The position numbers were made by a program, and so were the translations under genes. A stretch of 16,479 nucleotides of DNA. Source: Chloroflexota bacterium (lineage in GTDB: Bacteria > Chloroflexota > Anaerolineae > B4-G1 > SLSP01). The notes beneath the pieces were generated by a model. The model was not told the origin of the DNA. It was given only the letters and a program-made list of their open reading frames with translations, and did not search any database. The DNA lies in assembly GCA_022707725.1 (NCBI GenBank), contig JAKJAB010000036.1:1-16479 (forward strand), given 5' to 3'. Every line of letters begins with the position of its first letter. Position 1 is the stretch's first letter. Positions 6,881-13,056 of the stretch are shown here, in pieces.

Positions 6881-8249
6881 CCCCGGAGAGCCACTGAGCG
6901 AACGCGAGATCGAGATCGTAGAATTGGTCGCCGCCGGGCTAACCAACCGCGAGATCGCCATCCGCACCTACCTCAGTCCCAACACGGTGAAGGTTCACCT
7001 GCGCAACATCTTCACCAAAACCGGCGTGGCCTCCCGTACCGAGTTGACGGTGCTGGCGATGCAAGAAGGATGGATTGATGTCCCCGGCGTGGTTGTGACG
7101 CCGGAAGAGGGTGCGCAGGCAGCGATGATGCAAGGTGTCGCGGTGGGAGAGCAGCCAATCCAACCCATTCTGCCTCCCTGGCCACGCGCGCGATGGGTGG
7201 CACTGACCGCAGGCCTGATTATGGCGCTCGTGGCGCTGCTCTTACCCCAGCAACCTGCCGGACAGTCTGCCGTCTTCCCCGCCAGCGGGTTGGTCGATCA
7301 AACCTCCTCCCCCCGAGTGGTAGATGTCCCGCTGGGCGAAAACGGCGGTGCGCGGTGGAACGAACTGACGCCGCTGCCGGTGCGCCGGGCACGGATGGGG
7401 ATCGCAGCACAAGGTAACGGCATCTACGTCGTCGGCGGCAGCATGGAAGACGGCCCTACCGGGCGGCTGGACATCTACGACATCGATACCGCGCTCTGGC
7501 GCAGTGGCGCGCCGCGTCCAGCGGCTCTGGCAAACGTCGGCATCGTGGCCCTGTCGGAAAAGTTGCTTGTCCCCGGCGGCTGCGACGCGAGCGGCGCGCC
7601 CCAGACAATCACCCATCTCTATGACCCAGAGAGCGACACGTGGAGCGAGGGCGCGTCGTTGCCCCAACCGTTGTGCGCGTATGCGTTGACACAATACGAC
7701 AGGCGTGCCTATCTCTTCGGCGGATGGAACGGCGCAGCCTACCAGGCTGTGGGCTACGTTTACGACAGTGGCAGCGACGCCTGGACAGAAATCGCGCACC
7801 CGGCCGAAGCGCGAGGATTTGGTGCCGCCGCGGCCCTGGTCGACGCCAATGGTCAAATCCGTATCTTCTACATCGGCGGCTACGACAATGAGCGCGAGTG
7901 GGCGACCTGCGAGGTGTACCTTCCCGAAACCAATCGTTGGGACAACTGTGCGCCGATGCTCCTCCCGCGTGGCGGGCTGGGGCTGGCGGCCATCGGCGCG
8001 CGGGTGTACGCGATCGGCGGTGGGTGGACGACCTATTTGGGGTTCAACGAACGTTACGACCCTTCAACCGACACCTGGACGGTCGTTCAGACACCAATTG
8101 TAGGCGAATGGCGCAATCTGGGCGTCACGGCGCGAGAAACGTCGCTCTACGTCGTCGGCGGGTGGAGCGGTGACTACCTCAACCGCGTCTACACCATCGA
8201 AGTGCTGCCTTGGCGTGTATTCGTCCCCACCACGTTTTTATCTCCGTAG
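6870..8249 (+). CDS. LuxR-type HTH regulator with one membrane helix and a six-blade kelch domain
   Basis: A 459-residue fusion. Residues 7-65 are a LuxR/GerE helix-turn-helix (LSEREIEIVELVAAGLTNREIA, then SPNTVKVHLRNIF). Residues about 109-126 form a single hydrophobic helix. Residues about 160-450 contain six kelch-like blades, marked by Gly doublets near 189, 236, 284, 336, 383 and 430 at 47-52 residue spacing, with recurring YDP..DTW motifs. The simplest topology places the DNA-binding domain inside and a six-bladed beta-propeller outside, making a one-component membrane sensor-regulator. No receiver or kinase domain is present. The start ATG 6870, with CAGGAG upstream, overlaps the kinase stop codon, so a longer in-frame reading from upstream is unlikely. 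The tail VFVPTTFLSP resembles tails of surface proteins in these bacteria. Ligand and target genes are unknown. Confidence 0.88.
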   Translation: MPVDPGEPLSEREIEIVELVAAGLTNREIAIRTYLSPNTVKVHLRNIFTKTGVASRTELTVLAMQEGWIDVPGVVVTPEEGAQAAMMQGVAVGEQPIQPILPPWPRARWVALTAGLIMALVALLLPQQPAGQSAVFPASGLVDQTSSPRVVDVPLGENGGARWNELTPLPVRRARMGIAAQGNGIYVVGGSMEDGPTGRLDIYDIDTALWRSGAPRPAALANVGIVALSEKLLVPGGCDASGAPQTITHLYDPESDTWSEGASLPQPLCAYALTQYDRRAYLFGGWNGAAYQAVGYVYDSGSDAWTEIAHPAEARGFGAAAALVDANGQIRIFYIGGYDNEREWATCEVYLPETNRWDNCAPMLLPRGGLGLAAIGARVYAIGGGWTTYLGFNERYDPSTDTWTVVQTPIVGEWRNLGVTARETSLYVVGGWSGDYLNRVYTIEVLPWRVFVPTTFLSP

Positions 8250-8270
8250 GCGCGCCTGTCGGCACATAGC

Positions 8271-8298
8271 TTGACGAAATCCTCGTTCTGCGTATAAT
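8271..8298 (+). promoter_or_regulatory. Promoter of tRNA-Asn
   Basis: TTGACG (8271-8276) and TATAAT (8293-8298) are spaced by 16 bases and end 12 bases before the tRNA. Confidence 0.85.
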
Positions 8299-8310
8299 GG
8301 CCCTTGTTGA

Positions 8311-8383
8311 TCCTCGGTAGCTCAATCGGCAGAGCGACCGGCTGTTAACCGGTTGGTTGTAGGTTCGAGTCCTACCCGAGGAG
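8311..8383 (+). tRNA. tRNA-Asn (anticodon GTT)
   Basis: Acceptor TCCTCGG (8311-8317) pairs with CCGAGGA (8376-8382), and G8383 is the discriminator. The anticodon loop CTGTTAA between ACCGG and CCGGT gives GTT. The T arm is GTAGG-TTCGAGT-CCTAC. CCA is not encoded. It decodes AAC and AAU. Confidence 0.96.
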
Positions 8384-8388
8384 CACAG

Positions 8389-8431
8389 AAGGGGCTGCGC
8401 GAGCTGGCAAAGCATAGCACAACCCCTTTTT
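8389..8431 (+). terminator. Probable terminator of tRNA-Asn
   Basis: AAGGGG (8389-8394) pairs with CCCCTT (8423-8428) around an imperfect 28-base interior, followed by a five-T run (8427-8431). The stem is short but correctly placed between the tRNA and the convergent gene that ends at 8436. Confidence 0.6.
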
Positions 8432-8435
8432 GTTG

Positions 8436-9647
8436 TTAACCTACGCTATACATCGCTATCACTTTCTCCGGCGCGATTTCGGCGAGGATGTTGTGGATGT
8501 TGCAGAAGACGTAGCCGCCGTCTTGATTCAGGTAATCGGTCACTTCGGCGACCTCGCGGCGCACGTCGTCCACGGAGCCGAGCGGCAGCGTGACCTGCGA
8601 GTTGATCCCGCCGCCCCACAGCGCAATCCGCCCACGGGCCTTGTCCTTCCACTCGCGGTATGAATATTTCCCGGCGCACCATTGCACGGGATTGAGCACG
8701 TCGAACCCGCTCTCGACCACCAGGTCGATCAGGTCGTAGATCGCGCCGCAGGAGTGGATGAACAGCTTGACCTGCGGGGCGATGCGATGGCATTCGTCGG
8801 TGATGCGGCGGTAATAGGGCAGGAACAGCTCGCGGTAGACTTTGGGGGAGGCGATGAGGTTACGCTGTGTGCCCCAATCGTCGGCGGTGAGCATGATGAT
8901 GTCGATGTCCTGGTAGATTTCGGGCAGCAGCGCGCGGATGTTCGCCACGGCGTGCTCGGTGACGATTTCGTGCAGCTCGGTCACGTAATCCGGCTCGGTG
9001 ATGCAGAGCATCGGGAAGATCGCCAGCCCGCTGTACGCGCCGATGCCGATATTTGCCTGCAATGCGCCGTCGTTGAAGAACACGGCCCGGTCGCTGGAGT
9101 CGCGCACGCGGCGGCACAAACCACGGATAGATGCGACGCGTTCATCTTGAATAACGCCGGATTGCATCGATTGGCGGAGTTGCTGCAGATCGAGTTTGGG
9201 CAGGTCGGCGGAAAGATCGAGCGGCTGCCCACCATGTTCCTCGTCGAAAACGTAGGACGATGGCGGCATACGCTGATTTCGTCCTTGCCGAATCGTCCCA
9301 TCCGGCAGGGTGCGGAAGTTCTCCGGGTAGCGCACACGCGCCGGAAGCCGCCCGTCGAAGTCGTACGCGTGCCACAGCTCCGGCTGCTCGAAGGCGTTGG
9401 TCGCGCCGTCGAGGATGGCGACCACGTCGATGCCCAGGGCGTCGAGCACGTCCAGGTCGGGCAGGGCCAGCATCTGCCCGGTGTCCTCGACGCGGGGCAG
9501 GCGCGGCGGCAGGCCCAGCGCCGCCACCAGTTTGGGGTACGCAAAGGCGCTGATGGACGTGGAGCGCATCCCGCCCAGGTCTTTGGGCATCCGGTCGGGC
9601 GTCTGAAAGTTCAAGGCTTGCAAAACACGTTCACGTGATGTCGTCAT
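8436..9647 (-). CDS. Uroporphyrinogen decarboxylase (UroD) superfamily protein, methyltransferase-like
   Basis: A 403-residue protein of the UroD/MtaA superfamily, which includes haem-pathway UroD and zinc-dependent corrinoid methyltransferases. It starts with TSRERVLQALNFQTPDRMP (2-20), typical of the non-haem members. It then has TADDWGTQRNLIASPKVYRE (254-273), HSCG (298-301), NPVQ (319-322), WGGGINSQ (344-351) and YVFCNIHNI (379-387). His298, Cys300 and Cys382 could form the zinc site seen in corrinoid methyltransferases, which argues against true HemE. The substrate is unknown. ATG 9647 is chosen because AAGGAG lies just upstream; a longer in-frame reading would translate a heptamer repeat. 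It lies 152 bases downstream of a sugar-type symporter gene on the same strand, so a catabolic or demethylating role is possible. Confidence 0.88.
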   Translation of the reverse strand: MTTSRERVLQALNFQTPDRMPKDLGGMRSTSISAFAYPKLVAALGLPPRLPRVEDTGQMLALPDLDVLDALGIDVVAILDGATNAFEQPELWHAYDFDGRLPARVRYPENFRTLPDGTIRQGRNQRMPPSSYVFDEEHGGQPLDLSADLPKLDLQQLRQSMQSGVIQDERVASIRGLCRRVRDSSDRAVFFNDGALQANIGIGAYSGLAIFPMLCITEPDYVTELHEIVTEHAVANIRALLPEIYQDIDIIMLTADDWGTQRNLIASPKVYRELFLPYYRRITDECHRIAPQVKLFIHSCGAIYDLIDLVVESGFDVLNPVQWCAGKYSYREWKDKARGRIALWGGGINSQVTLPLGSVDDVRREVAEVTDYLNQDGGYVFCNIHNILAEIAPEKVIAMYSVG

Positions 9648-9662
9648 CGATAGCTCCTTCGA

Positions 9663-9690
9663 AAATGGCAAATGGCAAATGGCAAATGGC
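9663..9690. repeat. Four tandem copies of heptamer AAATGGC
   Basis: AAATGGC is repeated exactly four times (9663-9690), flanked by A-rich sequence. It sits directly upstream of the ribosome binding site of the UroD-like gene, within its likely leader. Heptamer arrays of this kind resemble the short tandem repeats known in cyanobacteria and other slow-growing bacteria. Confidence 0.9.
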
Positions 9691-9708
9691 AAAAAATCCA
9701 TCGACAGA

Positions 9709-9720
9709 TTTTCGTGCTTG
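9709..9720 (+). repeat. 12-base repeat TTTTCGTGCTTG, copy 1
   Basis: It is identical to 11324-11335; the two copies lie in direct orientation on either side of the symporter gene. Both are followed within about 40 bases by GC-rich sequence containing GTCTCC or GGAGAC, suggesting decayed copies of a larger dispersed element. Confidence 0.45.
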
Positions 9721-9770
9721 CATGGAGTGCGCCAGCACCGGCGTCTCCTCTCTGGGAACGAACCGCCAAT

Positions 9771-9816
9771 CTCGCTAATCTACGCGAATCCTTGAAAGAT
9801 TAGCGAGGATTCGCGT
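9771..9816. repeat. Interleaved inverted repeats at the symporter 3' end
   Basis: CTCGCTAATC (9771-9780) is complementary to 9798-9807, and ACGCGAATCC (9782-9791) is complementary to 9807-9816. The order is A, B, A', B', so the arms cross and the two stems would form either alternative hairpins or a pseudoknot. The right arms lie inside the last codons of the symporter gene and supply its stop codon. Confidence 0.7.
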
Positions 9817-11233
9817 GATTCGCGGTTAGATCGAGTTGCGCGCGCTTTTGGGCGTGGAGGGCCAGGACGTCGGCCTGCACTTTTCGCAGGTAGTCGCCGC
9901 GCAGGGGAAAGCGGGTGAGGATCAGCGCGCCGAGCAGCATCGCGCAGCCGGGGATCAGTCCGACGAGCGCCTTGATGCCCCAGATGGCAGCGGCGGGTTG
10001 GTTCAGGAAAATCTGCCCCTGATTGGCCTCGCGCGTGACGAAGTCCGTCGCCTGAAGGATGAATGGCAGCAGCGCGAGCGCCACCGATTGCGCGGGTTTG
10101 GTCAGCAGCGCGTTGACGCCGAAGAAAGCGCCCTCGCGTCGCACACCGGAGCGCAATTCGTCCTCGTCAGCAACTTCGGCGAAGAGCACGTTGGTCAATG
10201 TTTGCGGCCCCGCCAGGCCGAATCCGGCGAGGACCAGACACACGGGAATCAACGCTGTCGGTACAACCATAATGGAGATTAGTGCGATCCCGGCGATCAC
10301 CAACAGCGTTTGCTGCGCGCCGACAACGCCCAACCGGCGGCGCAGCGCCGCCGTCAGCGGCACGCCGATGATGAGCGGGATGAAGAGGCACGCGATGAGC
10401 AGGATCGAACTGGTTTGGAGCACATAGTCGGCGACGTAGAACAGCGCGCCCAGGAGCAGTGATTGCATCAGGATCGACATAAAGTTTTGCGCCACCAGGA
10501 TGAGAAACGCGCGGCTGGTGAACGTGTACTTGATCGCCGGGCCCAATTTGAGCGGCTGGTCTACCTGGTGGAATTCCGGTCGCTCGCGCACTTTCAGCGT
10601 GGTGATGATGATCATCGCGGCGCTAAAGATGCCCACCACGATCATGGAGATTTGCAATGGCGCGAAGGAGGGCGACGTCCCCGCTTTCGGGCGGAAGAAA
10701 TCCGGAATCACGAAGCCCAGAATCATCCCCAGCAGGCCAAACAGTGACGCCGAAATTTGCAATCCGTTGCGCTCGGCGTCCGACTCGCTTACTTCCGGCA
10801 GCAGCGCGGAGTAGACCAGGCCAATGATGGTGTAGGCGGTGTCGTAGAGCAGCATCGCGCCGAGCATCCAGGCGAAGAGCGTGCTCGATCCCGCGCCGCG
10901 CGGCGCGAACCACACCAAGATGAACGTCAACGCCAGGAAGGGAGCCGTGTAACGCATGTAGGGGATGCGCCGTCCCAGCCTCGACTTGGTGCTGTCGGTG
11001 ATGTAGCCGAACAGCGGGTCGTTGATCGCGTTCCAAACCGCGTAGATCGCCGACGCGATGGCGATCCACCGCGCGCTCAGGCCCAGGTAATCCTGGTAGA
11101 AGATGGGCAGCAGCGCGCCATACGTCCCGGAGACGAAGGATGTCCCCAATGCCGCCACGCCCCAGATGACTTTGTAGCTCAGACTCAATTGCACGCCGCC
11201 GTGTTGCGTTTCTTCCCGTATCTGTTTTGTCAC
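9800..11233 (-). CDS. GPH-family sugar:cation symporter (MFS)
   Basis: A 477-residue membrane protein with about 12 hydrophobic helices. The segment NDPLFGYITDSTKSRLGRRI (71-90), followed by PYM, matches the loop 2-3 signature of the glycoside-pentoside-hexuronide:cation symporter family (melibiose carrier-like). Such proteins import sugars or glycosides with Na+ or H+. The specific substrate cannot be named. The start is GTG at 11233 with AGGAGG six bases upstream. The last residues (LTANHANPR) are encoded by a dispersed inverted repeat that also provides the stop codon, so the native C-terminus may have been replaced. It is followed on the same strand, after 152 bases, by the UroD-like gene, with which it may be co-transcribed. 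Confidence 0.9.
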   Translation of the reverse strand: MTKQIREETQHGGVQLSLSYKVIWGVAALGTSFVSGTYGALLPIFYQDYLGLSARWIAIASAIYAVWNAINDPLFGYITDSTKSRLGRRIPYMRYTAPFLALTFILVWFAPRGAGSSTLFAWMLGAMLLYDTAYTIIGLVYSALLPEVSESDAERNGLQISASLFGLLGMILGFVIPDFFRPKAGTSPSFAPLQISMIVVGIFSAAMIIITTLKVRERPEFHQVDQPLKLGPAIKYTFTSRAFLILVAQNFMSILMQSLLLGALFYVADYVLQTSSILLIACLFIPLIIGVPLTAALRRRLGVVGAQQTLLVIAGIALISIMVVPTALIPVCLVLAGFGLAGPQTLTNVLFAEVADEDELRSGVRREGAFFGVNALLTKPAQSVALALLPFILQATDFVTREANQGQIFLNQPAAAIWGIKALVGLIPGCAMLLGALILTRFPLRGDYLRKVQADVLALHAQKRAQLDLTANHANPR

Positions 11234-11377
11234 GTTAGCCTCCTATAAAATGGTCTACTTCAGCGCTTAAGGTGAATCACAATCCGCCGTCCCGCAGCGC
11301 CGGATTATGATCCAACGCAAGCGTTTTCGTGCTTGTTGGCGCGGAATCCCCGTATGGAGACTCCTGCGTGAAGACGC
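11234..11377. other. Intergenic stretch upstream of the symporter
   Basis: There is no convincing coding frame here. It holds a short inverted pair AATCCG (11281-11286)/CGGATT (11301-11306), the second copy of the 12-base repeat, and GC-rich repeat-like sequence containing GGAGACTCC. No clear promoter for the symporter gene was found. Confidence 0.5.
11324..11335 (+). repeat. 12-base repeat TTTTCGTGCTTG, copy 2
   Basis: An exact copy of 9709-9720 in the same orientation, on the other side of the symporter gene. Confidence 0.45.
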
Positions 11378-11625
11378 TCAACCCTGTTTGACGTATTGCA
11401 GCAAACCCTCACACTCATCGGTTAGTTTAGCGAGACAATCCTCTTCATAGTTCATCTCGTAGCCCCAACACGTGCTCAGGACGTGCAAAATAGGGTAATC
11501 ACCAGCACGCATAAAAGCACGATGGTATAAACCAATAATTTATGCAGCACACTCGCCATACGGGTCTTGTCTACATCATCCTCGAAAACCGGCGACGCTA
11601 TCATATTCGCACGATGTGTCATCAT
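11378..11625 (-). pseudogene. Possible frameshifted small gene (about 82 residues if repaired)
   Basis: From ATG 11625 (GAGGAA just upstream) the frame reads MTHRANMIASPVFEDDVDKT and continues to VLHK. In frame it then becomes a hydrophobic tail ending at TGA 11476, giving 49 residues. Shifting frame at the AAA run (11539-11541) instead gives a protein-like sequence with IIGLYHRAFMRAGDYPILHV, WGYEMNYEEDCLAKLTDE and the end QYVKQG, stopping at TGA 11378. One extra A in the run would join the two into one 82-83-residue protein. A promoter lies upstream (11690-11717). So this is a recently broken gene, a sequencing error, or a slippage site; alternatively only the 49-residue single-helix peptide, or the 44-residue frame from ATG 11512, is real. 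I recognise no family. Confidence 0.45.
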
Positions 11626-11689
11626 AATTTTCCTCACATTACTATGGAAAACGCAGCGGTATTCGCGAAGCTGTTCTTATGATGGGGTA

Positions 11690-11717
11690 AGTATAAGAGC
11701 GATGGAGAAAGTTGCAA
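11690..11717 (-). promoter_or_regulatory. Putative promoter of the small gene
   Basis: On the minus strand, TTGCAA (11717-11712) and TATACT (11695-11690) are 16 bases apart. It lies just downstream of the ABC operon terminator and about 65 bases before the small gene's ATG. Confidence 0.5.
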
Positions 11718-11730
11718 CTGTGGATTAACA

Positions 11731-11765
11731 AAAACCTGTCAGGTTTGGCAAACCTGACAGGTTTT
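11731..11765 (-). terminator. Terminator of the ABC exporter operon, a 16-bp perfect hairpin
   Basis: Bases 11731-11746 pair perfectly with 11750-11765 around a 3-base loop. On the minus strand the stem runs into TTTTTGTT, as expected for an intrinsic terminator 18 bases after the last permease stop codon. Each arm is itself nearly palindromic (ACCTGTCAGGT and ACCTGACAGGT), so the element resembles a dispersed repeat reused as a terminator. Confidence 0.85.
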
Positions 11766-11783
11766 ATGATCGGAGGTCGTGAA

Positions 11784-13043
11784 TCACACCTCAAACTTAA
11801 ATCGCCACACGGCGATGGCGTAAAAAGCAATGCACATCGCTAGCAGGATACCGAGTGATGGCAAGACCTGGACCAGCGTCGCGTTTTCGGCCATCACGCT
11901 GTAGAAGGCATTGACGGCATGGCCCTGCGGGGTCAGGCTGGCAAGGATACCCCCGAAACCGCCCACGCGCGTTAGTGGGGCTTTTCCGCCGATAGCCCCA
12001 CCGACCGCCGACATGACCATACCAACGATGATCCCGGCACTGGTGGCTTTGTTCGAAGACTTCGCCAGGGCAGCGATCAACATGCCAAGCGCGGTGGAGG
12101 TGAGTGCGACGACGAGGGTGACGGCCACCAACGCAAAGGGTGAGTCACCGAGCGGCATATCGAAGAAGATGCTGGCAGAAGCGAACATCACGACAACCTG
12201 CATACACGAGAGCAGGACGAAAGCCAGCATCTTGCCGATGATGACGGTACCCCGGGGGAGCGGTGCGGCGAGTAACCGCCGCAGCGTGCCCGATTCCCGT
12301 TCTTCCAACAGGGAACCCGCCGACCAACTGGCGTTGATAAAGATGAACATCACGGTAAAGCCGGGGAACAGATAAGCGAAGAAAGTCGGCAACCAACTGC
12401 CAGCCTCCGCGCCGCCCTCCAGATTCACGCTGTCAACGGCGATGGCAGGGGTGCGGCGCATCTCGTTGAGGGTGGTCATAATCACGCCCAACGTCTGCGC
12501 ACCGACGGCCTCTTGTTCTACCGGATTCAGTTCCTTGAGAACACCCGATCCCTCCAACAGGCTGCGGATGCCGTACTGCACTTCGCCCCAGATCGTGACC
12601 TCGGCGACGACCTGGTTCATGATGCCGGTGACGATGCTGGCGCTCTGGGGTTCGCCAGGATCGACGACGACGTCAATGACGGTCGGTACATGGTTGCCGA
12701 TGTTGCTGCTGAACTCAGCAGGGATGAGGATGGCGGCAGTGGCTTCGCCTTTGGCGACCTGTTCCTCCGCCGCGTCGGTCGTAGCATAAGTCGTCACTTC
12801 AAGTTCAGCAATCTCGCCGATGGCTTTGGCAACCTGGCTGCCGAAAGGGCCGCTGTCGGCGTTGACCAGGCCAACGCGGAGCAAAATGACTGTGGTGTCT
12901 TCCTGGGTCATCACATTGATCCCACCCATCAAAGAACTCAAGAGCAGGGGAAAGAGGAAGAACATCGCCAGTGCACCGCCGTCCTTGAGCATCAACTGGA
13001 CTTCTTTCCAAAAAACCGAGAGTACGTAGTTTACGTTTTTCAT
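11784..13043 (-). CDS. ABC-2 type transporter permease, second subunit
   Basis: A 419-residue permease of the ABC-2 (NatB/YhgE-like) group. One membrane helix near the N-terminus (about 23-40) is followed by a large outer loop (about 45-215) and five or so C-terminal helices. Between them lies the cytoplasmic motif ESGTLRRLLAAPLPRG (about 250-265), which contacts the ATPase in this family. The start ATG 13043 has AAGGGGGA upstream and lies 13 bases after the first permease's stop codon; earlier in-frame starts would lie inside that gene. It is the last gene of the operon, with a terminator 18 bases downstream. It shares the layout and the RRLLAAP motif with the first permease, so the two probably form a heterodimer. 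The substrate is unknown; drug, ion or lipid export is possible. Confidence 0.88.
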   Translation of the reverse strand: MKNVNYVLSVFWKEVQLMLKDGGALAMFFLFPLLLSSLMGGINVMTQEDTTVILLRVGLVNADSGPFGSQVAKAIGEIAELEVTTYATTDAAEEQVAKGEATAAILIPAEFSSNIGNHVPTVIDVVVDPGEPQSASIVTGIMNQVVAEVTIWGEVQYGIRSLLEGSGVLKELNPVEQEAVGAQTLGVIMTTLNEMRRTPAIAVDSVNLEGGAEAGSWLPTFFAYLFPGFTVMFIFINASWSAGSLLEERESGTLRRLLAAPLPRGTVIIGKMLAFVLLSCMQVVVMFASASIFFDMPLGDSPFALVAVTLVVALTSTALGMLIAALAKSSNKATSAGIIVGMVMSAVGGAIGGKAPLTRVGGFGGILASLTPQGHAVNAFYSVMAENATLVQVLPSLGILLAMCIAFYAIAVWRFKFEV

Positions 13044-13056
13044 TGTGCTTTCCCCC

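Noticed and set aside
8436..9647. True haem-pathway uroporphyrinogen decarboxylase (hemE)
   Set aside because: The start and the HSCG and FCNIHNI motifs fit the methyltransferase-like branch, and no haem genes are nearby.
9663..9690. CRISPR array
   Set aside because: The units are 7 bases with no spacers, so it is a simple tandem repeat.
9648..9701. N-terminal extension of the UroD-like protein
   Set aside because: It would translate the heptamer repeat, and a good Shine-Dalgarno supports the ATG at 9647.
11388..11393. Promoter at TTGACG on the plus strand
   Set aside because: No -10 box lies at suitable spacing and no plus-strand gene follows.
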